From contig NZ_AXWO01000020.1 in NCBI RefSeq assembly GCF_000482705.1, forward strand, positions 1-64,000: a stretch of 64,000 bases of DNA, given 5' to 3'. Each line of letters opens with the position of its first letter. The stretch's first letter is position 1. This document shows positions 50,760 through 59,555 of the stretch, in pieces. Made by a program: the position numbers and the translations under genes. This DNA is from Glycomyces arizonensis DSM 44726. Its GTDB lineage: Bacteria > Actinomycetota > Actinomycetes > Mycobacteriales > Micromonosporaceae. The notes under the pieces are model-generated. The model was given only the letters and a program-made list of their open reading frames with translations. It was not told where the DNA came from and made no database searches.

Positions 50760-51814
50760 CCGAGACAGCCCCGTCCCCGCTGCTGGAGATGCCCGGCGCG
50801 GTCGCGAACGACGGCGGGCGCGTCGCCCGGCACTACGGCCAGCCACTGACCGAACAGCGCAAGGCGATCGAGAGCGGCGCCGTCTTCGACAGGAGCGACC
50901 GCGACATCATCACGATCACCGGCGCGCCTCGCCTCGAATGGATCCACTCCCTCTCCACCCAGCACCTCACGAGCCTCAAACCCCACCAGGGCACCGAGAC
51001 GCTGTTCCTGTCGCCCACCGGCCGCGTCGAGCACCACGCCAACGTCTACGACGACGGCGAGACCCTCTGGCTCGACACCGAGCCCGGCGACGGCGAGGGA
51101 CTGCTGAAGTTCCTCGAGATGATGAAGTTCCGCACCGAAGTCGACATCAAGGACGTCTCCGGTGAGTGGGCGCTGTTCACCTACATCTTCGAAGACGACA
51201 ACGGCGAGGCCGAGCCCGTGCGCCAGCCCGTGCCGGTCGCGAAGTTCGCCGCCAAAGACCTCCAAGCCGTGCCGACCGCCGTCTACCCCGGTGCCCCTCT
51301 CGACCACACCGACGGTTGGACGCGCCGCACCGACAGCCTCGCCGAGCACACTTACGACCTGATGATCCGGCGCGAGGACATCGCGGGCAACGTCGGGAGT
51401 TCCGACGCCGCGCACGCCGGCTCGTGGGCCTTCGACGCCCTGCGCGTCGCCGCCGGATGGCCGCGCTTCGGCGTCGACACCGACGAGCGCACCGTCCCGC
51501 ACGAGGTGCCGCACTGGCTCGCCGCCGCCGTGCACCTGGACAAGGGCTGCTACCGCGGCCAGGAGACCGTCGCGAAGGTCCACCACCTCGGCCAGCCGCC
51601 GCGGCGCCTGGTGCGCCTGCACCTCGACGGCACCGACGAGCACCCGCCCGCCCACGGCACGCCGGTCACCTTGGACGGCAAGGAGGTCGGCTTCGTCGGC
51701 ACCGCCGTCCAGCACTACGAGGACGGCCAGATCGCCCTGGCGATGCTCAAGCGGAACACAGCCGCCCAGGTGGACGCACGTCTCATCGTGGGCGATCAGG
51801 CCGCGCACCAGTGA
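50756..51814 (+). CDS. ygfZ: YgfZ/GcvT-like folate-binding protein
   Basis: The 352-aa protein carries the family signature KGCYRGQETVAKVHHLGQPPRRLVRL and the upstream GcvT-like stretch SGAVFDRSDRDIITITGAPRLEWIHSLSTQHL. YgfZ proteins bind tetrahydrofolate and help repair or assemble certain iron-sulphur enzymes. Coupling to a Fur-family regulator by a 4-base overlap links it to metal or redox status. Iron-sulphur clients in this window could include LutAB and PurF, which is inference. Confidence 0.9.
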   Translation: MTETAPSPLLEMPGAVANDGGRVARHYGQPLTEQRKAIESGAVFDRSDRDIITITGAPRLEWIHSLSTQHLTSLKPHQGTETLFLSPTGRVEHHANVYDDGETLWLDTEPGDGEGLLKFLEMMKFRTEVDIKDVSGEWALFTYIFEDDNGEAEPVRQPVPVAKFAAKDLQAVPTAVYPGAPLDHTDGWTRRTDSLAEHTYDLMIRREDIAGNVGSSDAAHAGSWAFDALRVAAGWPRFGVDTDERTVPHEVPHWLAAAVHLDKGCYRGQETVAKVHHLGQPPRRLVRLHLDGTDEHPPAHGTPVTLDGKEVGFVGTAVQHYEDGQIALAMLKRNTAAQVDARLIVGDQAAHQ

Positions 51815-51836
51815 CCGCGGCGTTAGTCTCCGCTGT

Positions 51837-52844
51837 ATGGACTCCGATCATCGCGGCGGCCACCCCGCCGCAACCGCATACCACGGCGGCGACTTCGTCG
51901 CCGAAGTGGTCCGATCCGGCTTCGCCGAGAGCTTCCACCGAGGCAGCGTGGCCGTCACCGACCCCGAAGGCCGACTCCTCGCCTCGATCGGCGACGTCAC
52001 CGGCCCCGTCTTCCCCCGCTCCTCGGCGAAGCCGCTCCAGTCCCTCGCGATGCTCCGCGCCGGATGGAAACCCGACAGCGACGCCGACCTCGCGATCGCC
52101 TCGGCCAGCCACAAGGGCGAGCCGATGCACGTGGCGCAGGTCGACTCGGTGCTCTCGCACGCCGGGCTCGGCGAGGACCAGCTCCAGTGCCCGCCGGACC
52201 TGCCCGGCGACCCGGCGTCGAGGCGCGCGGTCATCGCCGTCGGCGGCGGCGCGCGGCGCGTCTACATGAACTGCTCGGGCAAGCACGCGGGCATGCTGGC
52301 GACGTGCGCGGCGGGCGGCTGGGACCTGTCGACGTACCGCGAGCCGCTGCACCCGCTCCAGGAGCAGATCACCGACACCGTCGAGGAGCTGTGCGGCGAA
52401 CCGGTCGCCGCCACGGGCGTCGACGGCTGCGGCGCGCCGGTGCTGGCGGTGGGCCTGCACGGCCTGGCCCGCGCCTACGCGCGACTGGTCGAGGCCGACG
52501 AGGGCACGCCCGAGCGGACGGTGGCCGACGCGATGCGGGCGAACCCGCAGCTGATCGCCGGCACCGAGACCGCCGACTCGCGTTCGATGGAGTCCCTCCC
52601 GGGGCTGCTGGCCAAGGGCGGCGCCGAGGGCGTCCACGCCTTGGCGGTGCCGGGCGTTGGCGCGGTGGCGGTGAAGATCGACGACGGCGCGGGCCGCGCG
52701 TCGATGCCGGTGGCGCTGCGCGCGCTCCAGACCATGGCCGGGTACGCCTTCCCCGCCGAGTCGAAGCGGGCGGTGGAGGACCTGATGTGGCCCGAGGTCT
52801 ACGGCGGAGGCCAACCGGTCGGCAGGCTCCGCACCCTGCTGTAG
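51837..52844 (+). CDS. asparaginase, type II thermolabile family (AsnA/AnsB-like, PF06089)
   Basis: The 335-aa protein starts at ATG 51837, seven bases after TAGTCT. It shows the family features VAEVVRSGFAESFHRGSVAVTDPEG, the FPRSSAKPLQSLAMLRAG block with the likely catalytic Ser-Lys, SASHKGEPMHV, and MNCSGKHAGMLATC. The group hydrolyses L-asparagine and is distinct from the common bacterial L-asparaginases. It is 22 bases after the YgfZ-like gene but seems to have its own promoter. Confidence 0.85.
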   Translation: MDSDHRGGHPAATAYHGGDFVAEVVRSGFAESFHRGSVAVTDPEGRLLASIGDVTGPVFPRSSAKPLQSLAMLRAGWKPDSDADLAIASASHKGEPMHVAQVDSVLSHAGLGEDQLQCPPDLPGDPASRRAVIAVGGGARRVYMNCSGKHAGMLATCAAGGWDLSTYREPLHPLQEQITDTVEELCGEPVAATGVDGCGAPVLAVGLHGLARAYARLVEADEGTPERTVADAMRANPQLIAGTETADSRSMESLPGLLAKGGAEGVHALAVPGVGAVAVKIDDGAGRASMPVALRALQTMAGYAFPAESKRAVEDLMWPEVYGGGQPVGRLRTLL

Positions 52845-52899
52845 TGGCGCAGCACTCATAGGAGCCAATACCCACTCGCCACCTGAGCAAGGCACAAGG

Positions 52900-52905
52900 T
52901 AGTAT
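52900..52905 (+). promoter_or_regulatory. -10 box candidate of tRNA-Leu
   Basis: TAGTAT lies 26 bases before the mature tRNA 5' end. A convincing -35 hexamer is not seen at the usual spacing. Confidence 0.35.
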
Positions 52906-52931
52906 CGTCGCGTTGCCAATTGACAGCACTC

Positions 52932-53014
52932 GCGCGAGTGGCGGAATGGCAGACGCGCTGGCTTCAGGTGCCAGTGTCCGCAAGGACGTGTGGGTTCAAC
53001 TCCCACCTCGCGCA
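52932..53014 (+). tRNA. tRNA-Leu(CAG)
   Basis: The cloverleaf is complete. Acceptor strands GCGCGAG (52932-52938) and CTCGCGC (53007-53013) pair, with discriminator A53014. The anticodon stem CTGGC/GCCAG encloses the loop TTCAGGT, giving anticodon CAG for CUG codons, the main leucine codon in this DNA. A long variable arm (class II tRNA) and the T-loop GGTTCAACTCC are present. CCA is not encoded. A hairpin follows at once, and the antisense strand carries the open end of a serine integrase. Confidence 0.97.
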
Positions 53015-53016
53015 CG

Positions 53017-53039
53017 CAGGGTTCGCTATTTGAACCCTG
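53017..53039 (+). terminator. hairpin directly after tRNA-Leu
   Basis: CAGGGTTC (53017-53024) pairs perfectly with GAACCCTG (53032-53039) across a 7-base loop. It would end tRNA transcription. A further small palindrome GAAAAC-C-GTTTTC lies at 53048-53060 and might mark the attachment site. Confidence 0.6.
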
Positions 53040-54671
53040 AGATTTGTGAAAACCGTTTTCAGTGGCGGCGTCGTTCTCCGGAACGGCGCCGCTGCTGGCT
53101 TTCCGGGGCCTGGCCAGCTTCAGCAGCGGTTCGACGACGGAGCCGTGCTCGCTCCGTTCGATGCGCGGACCGTGGTCGCCGCGGTCGAGATAGAGCCCGC
53201 CGAAGCAGATCTGGTTGAGGACCTTCCGGTCCGCGTCGGCCACGCGCCGGTAGACCGCCTTCGGGTCGGCGAGGAACTCCAGGAGCGTCTCGATCGTCTC
53301 GCGGGCCTGCATCAGTTCGGTGGCGTCGGATCGGTCGAGTTGTTCGTCGATGGCGGCCTTCTTGAGTCGCAGGTCGCGGATCTTGGCGGTGAGTTTGTCG
53401 GCGGGCCAGTCCGGGTGTCCGACCAGTTCCACGTACTGGTCTTCCTGTGCTTCGAGGCGGCCTCGCTCGCGTGTCAGCTGGTCGCGCATGGCCTTGGAGG
53501 TGCGTTCCTCGGCTTCGAGCACGGCGGCCAGATGGGACCGGACCTCATCAGCCTCGGTCGAAGTGAGGGCGATGGTCGCCCAGTGGACCGCGACGTGGTC
53601 TTCGACGGCGGTCACCGGGAGCCTAGGCAGGTCGCATTCGCCGTGGGCGCGACCCAGGCACAGGTAGTAGAAGTAGAACCGCCCGGTCTTAGACTTGCCG
53701 CGCTCGATGGTCAGGCGCTGCTTGCAGCGAGCGCAGCGGACCAGACCTTTGAGGAAGTGGTCCCATTTGCGCTCGCGCACCCCCGCCTGGCGCTGCTGGT
53801 AGAGCACCTCTTGGACCCGTTTCAACAGCTCGGCGGTCACCAGCGGCTCGTGCCGCCCGTCGTACTCGCGTCCTTTGTAGGGAACCTTGCCGAGGTAGTA
53901 GCGGTCCCGCAGGATCCGGCCCAAGGTGTGCATCGAGACGGGTGTCCCGGCCGGATAACGCTTGGTCGGTCGGGTGCGCAGCCCGGCGGTGGTGGCGGCC
54001 TCGCGGAGCTGCGCGAAGGTGTATTGCCCCGTCGCGTACCGCTCGAACAGCATCCGCACCAGCGGCGCTCGCTCCGGATCGGGCACGACGGTGCGCCCGG
54101 ACCGTCCTTCGACGGTCTCGACCGAGTTGAGGTAGCCCAGTCTGGTGCGGTTCGGCGTCCCGCCGCGTTGGGCCTTGGCCTCCATCTTGTAGGCGATGTC
54201 GTCTCCGGCGGCCTTTGACTGGTACTCGTTGACCACGTCGAGGATGCCGGCGAGCATCTCCCCGGAGATGGTCTCGGCGGTCGGGTCCTTGACCGACAGG
54301 AGCGACACCCCCAGCCCTTTCAACTCCCGACGGGTCAGCGCGGCGTCGGCGGCGTTGCGGAAGATCCGGCTGCGCATGTAGATGAGGATGACGTTGACGT
54401 CGCCGCGGGTGCGGACGCGTTCCATCATCGCGCCGAAGGCCGGTCGGCGGTCGATGGTCTTGGCCTAGCGGCCCGGCTCGACGTACTCGTCGACCACCGT
54501 CAGCCCCAGATCGGCCGCCAGGGCAGCGCAGGCCTTGCGCTGGGCGGGGATCGAGTTGTCCTCGGGGTCGTAGTCGGTGTTGACCTGTTTGGGGTCGGAG
54601 ACCCGCAGATACAGCACCGCCCTCCCCGCGTGCCGAGCGCCGCTGCTCTCCTTGCTGTTCGGTCCTCTCAT
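53040..54671 (-). pseudogene. large serine recombinase (phage/ICE integrase) with in-frame amber codon
   Basis: From the ATG at 54671 the product begins [28 protein letters not shown], the resolvase domain with the catalytic Ser in YLRVSD, and runs to DEYVEPGR. Then a TAG (54465-54467) interrupts it. The same frame continues at once with AKTIDRRPAFGAMMERVRTRGDVNVILIYMRSRIFRNAAD, the rest of the resolvase domain. The recombinase domain (AGDDIAYKMEAKAQRGGTPNRTRLGY), the Cys4 zinc ribbon (VRCARCKQRLTIERG...FYYLCLG) and a coiled coil follow. Relatives have a Ser here, so a TCG to TAG change is likely. The frame stays open past the end given, antisense through tRNA-Leu to 51783, so the natural C-terminus is not defined. 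Confidence 0.85.
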
Positions 54672-54850
54672 CGCTGTCCCTCCGTACCTGGTTCACTGTC
54701 GCGGTCGATCACGCCCTGCGGCTCGCGCCCGTGGTCTTCGGGTTCGCGGTCGCGGATGGCGATGCGCACCAGCGCTTCGGCCAGGCGGCGGGTGTCGATG
54801 CGCCGCCTCCGTTCCCCGGTGACCCGGATCGAGTGGTCCCGGCCAGTCAT
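54668..54850 (-). CDS. small protein coupled to the serine integrase
   Basis: The 60-aa product ([32 protein letters not shown]...) ends with TGA overlapping the integrase ATG as ATGA. An upstream GTG at 54859 is an alternative start. Its basic, helical character and position before the integrase match small accessory genes often found beside actinobacterial serine integrases; a role in recombination direction is only a guess. Confidence 0.55.
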   Translation of the reverse strand: MTGRDHSIRVTGERRRRIDTRRLAEALVRIAIRDREPEDHGREPQGVIDRDSEPGTEGQR

Positions 54851-55152
54851 CGCGACCACCGGCCCGTACGGGCGCGGCCGAGCACGTGGCGTGTGACGGT
54901 AGCTCCGCTCCGGCGCGCCATCAAGCCATGCGAAGTGGGCCGCGAGCGCGGCGGTTGAGCAGCTGCGGCAGCCTCAGAAGAGGAACCCAGGGCAGGCAGC
55001 GCAGCGTCGGGTGATGAGCAGACGTAGGGCAAGGTGGGCGTCCCACCGAGCATCGAGCGATCCAGGCGGCCATAAATTTTACTCGCAATATCACCGTTAG
55101 TCAATACCCAGATACATTTTTTCGCTCAGCTCGACTGGGTGAACGCACCCTC

Positions 55153-55201
55153 CCGGTTGCCCGCACCCACCCTCAGCGCAGTAACCAGGGTGGGTAACCG
55201 G
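55153..55201. other. nested inverted repeat
   Basis: CCGGTT (55153-55158) pairs with AACCGG (55196-55201), and inside it ACCCACCCT (55165-55173) pairs with AGGGTGGGT (55187-55195). A 6-base internal loop lies on one side only. Confidence 0.55.
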
Positions 55202-55546
55202 CTGGAGATCAGGAGTTATATCACTGTTCATGCCTGTTCGTGAGGGTAACCTGGGTCCAGAGCAGCTGCGTGTCCGCAGGCTGGGCCCACCCTTGCCTCA
55301 GTAGCCGACTACCCGGTGTGCTTTCCGAATGAAGGCGATCTCGTCTCCTGATTTCGACGGCTATAACCGACTTCCTTCTTCCGCCGTGCGGCGCGTCTGC
55401 TCTGCGGGGCCCGCGCTGGCCATCCAGGAGGTCGGCTCGTTGACCGTCTCCTTTCCCGCCCCGCTCCACAGCTCGTCAACGGCCGTGTACGGCCGCCCAC
55501 CGCCGCACGGGCCCATGAAACCGCTAACGAGGCCACCAGGGTTAGG

Positions 55547-55589
55547 AGTCGGCCACGACAAGCCCGCACCAGGGCTGTCGTGGCCGACT
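55547..55589. other. 18-base-pair stem with one bulge
   Basis: AGTCGGCCACGACA plus GCCC on the left (55547-55565, one extra A) pairs with GGGC plus TGTCGTGGCCGACT on the right (55572-55589). The loop is GCACCA. There is no T-run. Confidence 0.6.
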
Positions 55590-55632
55590 GCCGCGCCTGC
55601 GGAAAATATCGCCTCGCGGGGAAAGAAGAAGA

Positions 55633-55660
55633 GACCTCTATGCACGAATACATAGAGGTC
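55633..55660. other. 10-base-pair perfect stem
   Basis: GACCTCTATG (55633-55642) pairs with CATAGAGGTC (55651-55660) around an 8-base loop CACGAATA. It contains an ATG preceded by a purine-rich AAAGAAGAAGAG, so it might mask a start codon if the short frame is real. Confidence 0.55.
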
Positions 55661-55809
55661 GGACTGGTGAGTGGCCGGCCATTCCGGTCCCTTCCCGCGG
55701 ATACACCGACCACCTTGGGTGCCAGAGGACTCGGGGCCAGCAGCGGGCTGCGACTCGGGATCAGCATCGGAAGCAGCATCAGCGCGGAGCCGGGGTCACC
55801 CTCCGCCGG

Positions 55810-56727
55810 CTAACGGCGACTTCTGGGAATGAACGGCAACTGGGCGAGCGTCAGGAAGTGCCCCAGTGGCTTGCCGACGAGCTGCCAGATCGCATCGAGC
55901 GGATCAGCACTGCGACCGGTCGTGACCATGGCGATGGTGAACTTGAACCCGCTCTGGGCGAGCGCGGCATGCAGGTTGGCTTCGCGCCCGGGTTTGGTCA
56001 GCTCGAGCAGCAGCGCCTGCCTCCAGTCGACGCGACCGATCACCTTGTTCCAACTGGTTGCCCCGTTGTACCAACTGGCCTTCTGCACCAATGCGGCAAG
56101 GGTCTCGGTGCCGGTGTCGTGCTCGAACCAGAAGACCCGCTCCTCATCGGAGACGTCAACAAGAGCACCGCCGTCGGGACGCAGGACTGAGGCGTCCATG
56201 AGCTCGGTGGCCTCAGCCTCCCCATACCAGCGGAGCAACTCGATCTCAGGGTGAGCCTTGACGGAGGCGGCGAGACGGGAATAGAAGTCGTTGACCGCCT
56301 CCAAGTGGGTGCGCCTCGGGTTGGCGATCAAGCGGGCGATCAGCGCCTCGGCAGCCGGACGACTCGGCTGCGGCCGGGGCTTGGCCCCGCCACCTCGGAG
56401 ATATTCGGGCAGGGCAAGGCGGACCTCTTCAACGGCGGCGTGATGGAGCCGAAGCCCGTTCCACGCCAGCACGTATCGATAAGCGGACCGATTCGAAGGC
56501 CGAAACCGGTCGACCACCCCCAGCTCATACAGGGTGGTAAGCCGGTCACGAGCCGAGGACAGCGACGTGAAATGCACCCGAGCGATCTGCTCCAGCGTCA
56601 GCACCCGCAGATGCCCCAGATCCCCGATGATCGCCCGGTCCCGATCGGTCAGCCGGTAAGCCAGCTCGGGCAAACTGACCGCCTTCGCAGCCGGTGTCCG
56701 CCACGAACCCAATCGGCACACCCCCAT
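55810..56727 (-). CDS. replication-relaxation family protein
   Basis: About 305 aa from the ATG at 56727; the start is uncertain because no clear ribosome site is seen and the frame opens earlier with TTG at 56751. The N-terminal winged helix (LAYRLTDRDRAIIGDLGHLRVLTLEQIARVHFTSLSSARDRLTTLYELGVVDRF) is the hallmark of the replication-relaxation family common on actinobacterial plasmids and integrative elements. The C-terminal domain (FWFEHDTGTETLAALVQKASWYNG) has a nuclease-like Asp-Glu pattern shared by the family. Its presence supports a mobile-element origin of this region. Confidence 0.8.
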   Translation of the reverse strand: MGVCRLGSWRTPAAKAVSLPELAYRLTDRDRAIIGDLGHLRVLTLEQIARVHFTSLSSARDRLTTLYELGVVDRFRPSNRSAYRYVLAWNGLRLHHAAVEEVRLALPEYLRGGGAKPRPQPSRPAAEALIARLIANPRRTHLEAVNDFYSRLAASVKAHPEIELLRWYGEAEATELMDASVLRPDGGALVDVSDEERVFWFEHDTGTETLAALVQKASWYNGATSWNKVIGRVDWRQALLLELTKPGREANLHAALAQSGFKFTIAMVTTGRSADPLDAIWQLVGKPLGHFLTLAQLPFIPRSRR

Positions 56728-57002
56728 CCCATTGCGAGGAGACTCGGGCAAGCATTATCGCCCCGTATCGTTCGGTTCATGGCTGATTCAGCGGCATTCA
56801 ATACAGAAACCCACTGGTCACGCTCGCTTTCAGGGGTGCCTCCGATGTGGGCACCGGAGCCGTGCCTTCGAGCCGCGAGAGCGTGAAGTAGCCCATCTGG
56901 CTTCCGCGTTTGTCGGATTCAAGACAGTTACTGAAGGTATCCGATGATGCGCAGGCTGCTCTTTCTCGAACGAGTCCTCTTGGCTGAGAAGGAGAATGAT
57001 AA

Positions 57003-59555
57003 GTGTCGATACCCGAGCACCTCGGCCAGTTCCACTCCGAAAACCCGCGTGAGGAGATGGAACAGGGACACCAGACCGCACCCGAGCCGCCAGCGGCACA
57101 GCAATCGACGGTCACGCAGGAGGCCAGCCAGGAGGTTCCCGCACCGCCTCCGGCTGACAAAACCGGAATGGAAGCGCCCGTTGACGGGTCCGATCCAGTG
57201 GGCGAGTCCGCGCTGTCGCCGAACGGCGGGCCTGCGTCCCCCGGTCCGACTCCAATCGCCACAACCGAGGCTTCCGAAGCGATTCCTCCGTCCGTCGGCC
57301 AAGGTGACGTGGAACCGCTAGAGAAGGCCGGGTACGAAGGCACTCCTCAAACGGTCTACAACTCGTCGTTCCATGACGTCGACAAGGTGGTCATGGCTGC
57401 TTATATCGGTAAGCTGCATGTCGACCATCGTGGTGAACTTCTTCGCGTCACCGAGATTTCGGTCGACGACCTCGCGGAAGAGGCCAGAGAGCGGTTCACG
57501 CTCCCGAAGGGCATCGATGCCATCGAGGAAGACCTGTTCGTGGGCGAACGCCGGGTCGCGCTGCTCACGATCGAGGAAGGCGGCCGAGACCTCACCGCTC
57601 GCTATCTGGTGAGCGCCGACTCGGAGCGGAAACCTCGGCGGATCCATCCTCCGGTGAACCTGACGATCGAGCCTTGGCAGCTCAACGAGTATCCGAAAAG
57701 CGCCTTCCTGCTCGATCTGGCGGATGTCGAGATCGAGAAACCCAAACATGTGCTCCAGAACCTGCTCGGGCTGCAAGGGGCGCTCGCCGAGCAGGGATCG
57801 TTCCTGATCGTCCTGGTCGGCGACGACCACCTGGATGAAACACAGCGGGAAGAACTCGGCGTCAGCGAACTGAAGCGGCCGGACCCCTATGCCGTTCTGT
57901 ACAGCCGCTTGGACGCCGCCATCACTACTGCGGGAACCGGCGGTGACGCTCGGCTCACGGATTCGGAGACCGCGAAGCACGATGACGGCGCGGGCACCGG
58001 TTCCGACGCCGCCTTTGCCGGTTCGCCCGACCTGTGGGCTGCGTTTGCGCGGGCCCGGCGGCTGCTCCACGGGAAACCGCCGGCCGAAGCGCTGCGGTTG
58101 TGCAAGGCGATCGTAGAGGCGACTGAGCACTGGAACAGTCTGGCTCCCACCGAGCAGGAGTCGCTGAAGGAGCAGTTCAACGAACGTTACCGCTTCGTTC
58201 AAGTCAACGAGGTGCGCCTGTACGTCGAGCAACTCGCGCTTGACCGCTTTCAGGCGTGGGAAACCGAGCTGGATGCGTGGAACAGGAAGTATCAGGATCA
58301 GCCGCGACTGCGGGCCTTCCAACTGGCGATCGCGGTCGTACCGTCGGGCGACCCGATCCAGATCCGCAGCCAAGCGACCGCACTGCTCCAGCGCATCGGC
58401 AGGCAACAGCTCGAAGCGGAAGGACTCGACGATGCCGGAGCCGGCACCCAGGCATCGCGTGAGCCTGCGCTCAGTGGTCTGGGAACACGGCTCCTCGCCC
58501 ACGAGTCCCTGGCAGAACTGCAGGACGGCAAAGTCGTCTTCACCAAACCCGGCTTCGACGAAGCGGTCGTCCGCTACTTCTGGAACGACTGGCCCGAATA
58601 CCGGGACGTCCTGCTCGACTGGCTGATGAAACTCGCCACCGACGACAACTTCAAACCCGAGGTCAGGGCCAAGTTGAAAGAGCGCATCGGCGATTTCGCC
58701 ATCCACCACGCCCAAGAACGCGGCGAGCTCAGCTTCCTTTACGACGTCGTCTCGAAATGGGCCGACGACCCGGGCACACTCGGTGACGCCGCGCGGCTGC
58801 TGGAAGAAGCCGCCACAAAGTCCGGCATCGCCGGATCGGTGCGAAAGCGCACCCGCGAATGGACGACGCAGCAATCCCAGAATCTCAAACGCGCCGTCGC
58901 CGAACTGTGTGCGAGGGCCACCTTCACCCGCGAGTTCCCCGGGCTGGTCGCCACCAGACTCGCACACCTCTTGGAGAGTCAAGAAGACGGCGAAAAAGAT
59001 CCTGTCTTGGACTCCGCCCTCCAGCGGGCGAGCCAACTCCTGGTCACAGCGGCCGATCAGAGTCACTTCGTCTTGACCAAGCTCAGCACCGATGCGAAGG
59101 CGGAGGCGCCTGAAAAGCGGAAACGCGCGGCAGGGCTGTTCCTCCCGATCGCACAGGCGCGGATGGAAGGGGCAGCGGCTCCGGCGCTGATCGCCCAGGC
59201 AAAGGAAACCACACCTGGTCGAGGCGCGCTGGTCACTGTCTGGGGTACCGCGCTCCGGCTTCTCGACGAACCAGCGATCCAACCCGCCTTCAACGCCTGG
59301 ATGGACGCCTGCACCGTGCCTGAGACCGCATCGCAGGTGATCCGCGTATTCGGCGACGCCATCGCCACTGAATGGGACGGATCCGGAGCGGCCAATCACG
59401 CCTTGGCTCGGCTCTCCGGTGTATGGAAGGCGACCACCGACCTGCCGCCTGAGCATGCGAACGACCTCGACCGGCGTCTGTTGACCGCCGCTCGCGACGC
59501 GATGACCGAAGTCGAACACCGGGCCTTCAACGATCGTGGTCAGGGGCGCGAATGA
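57003..59555 (+). CDS. large protein of unknown function, STAND-like NTPase region with degenerate P-loop
   Basis: The GTG at 57003 has AGGAG eight bases upstream; the protein has 850 aa. Residues 1-110 are Pro/Gln/Glu-rich and disordered. From about 115 a domain begins YNSSFHDVDKVVMAAYIGKLHV. Its stretch RFTLPKGIDAIEEDLFVGERRVALLTI looks like the lead-in and P-loop of STAND-type NTPases, but the GxxxxGK[ST] is lost (FVGERRVALL at 179). Walker-B-like AFLLDLADVE lies at 234 and a sensor-like strand FLIVLVGDD at 267. Residues 350-850 are almost wholly helical. The next gene overlaps by ATGA. It may belong to a conflict or signalling system with an inactive NTPase scaffold; this is inference. 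Confidence 0.6.
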   Translation: MSIPEHLGQFHSENPREEMEQGHQTAPEPPAAQQSTVTQEASQEVPAPPPADKTGMEAPVDGSDPVGESALSPNGGPASPGPTPIATTEASEAIPPSVGQGDVEPLEKAGYEGTPQTVYNSSFHDVDKVVMAAYIGKLHVDHRGELLRVTEISVDDLAEEARERFTLPKGIDAIEEDLFVGERRVALLTIEEGGRDLTARYLVSADSERKPRRIHPPVNLTIEPWQLNEYPKSAFLLDLADVEIEKPKHVLQNLLGLQGALAEQGSFLIVLVGDDHLDETQREELGVSELKRPDPYAVLYSRLDAAITTAGTGGDARLTDSETAKHDDGAGTGSDAAFAGSPDLWAAFARARRLLHGKPPAEALRLCKAIVEATEHWNSLAPTEQESLKEQFNERYRFVQVNEVRLYVEQLALDRFQAWETELDAWNRKYQDQPRLRAFQLAIAVVPSGDPIQIRSQATALLQRIGRQQLEAEGLDDAGAGTQASREPALSGLGTRLLAHESLAELQDGKVVFTKPGFDEAVVRYFWNDWPEYRDVLLDWLMKLATDDNFKPEVRAKLKERIGDFAIHHAQERGELSFLYDVVSKWADDPGTLGDAARLLEEAATKSGIAGSVRKRTREWTTQQSQNLKRAVAELCARATFTREFPGLVATRLAHLLESQEDGEKDPVLDSALQRASQLLVTAADQSHFVLTKLSTDAKAEAPEKRKRAAGLFLPIAQARMEGAAAPALIAQAKETTPGRGALVTVWGTALRLLDEPAIQPAFNAWMDACTVPETASQVIRVFGDAIATEWDGSGAANHALARLSGVWKATTDLPPEHANDLDRRLLTAARDAMTEVEHRAFNDRGQGRE

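Larger units (their letters stand above)
54860..55809. other. 950-base region without a convincing gene, rich in hairpins
   Basis: No frame here has a believable start, codon bias and length together. Three strong stem-loops are present (55153-55201, 55547-55589, 55633-55660). A 57-codon frame begins inside the third one at 55640 but has no recognisable content. The region separates the integrase end of the element from the replication-relaxation gene and may hold a structured RNA, an origin or regulatory sequences. Confidence 0.5.

Noticed and set aside
51783-53039. C-terminal extension of the integrase frame past tRNA-Leu
   Set aside because: This part translates the tRNA and the asparaginase gene in antisense; the sequence from the tRNA is a well-known translation artefact.
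55309-55779. 156-codon minus-strand frame in the structured region
   Set aside because: Composition is irregular and it spans two strong stem-loops; no start site or domain.
55640-55813. 57-codon frame MHEYIEVGLVSG...
   Set aside because: It starts inside a hairpin, has no recognised content, and ends at the stop of a convergent gene. I could not support it beyond mention.
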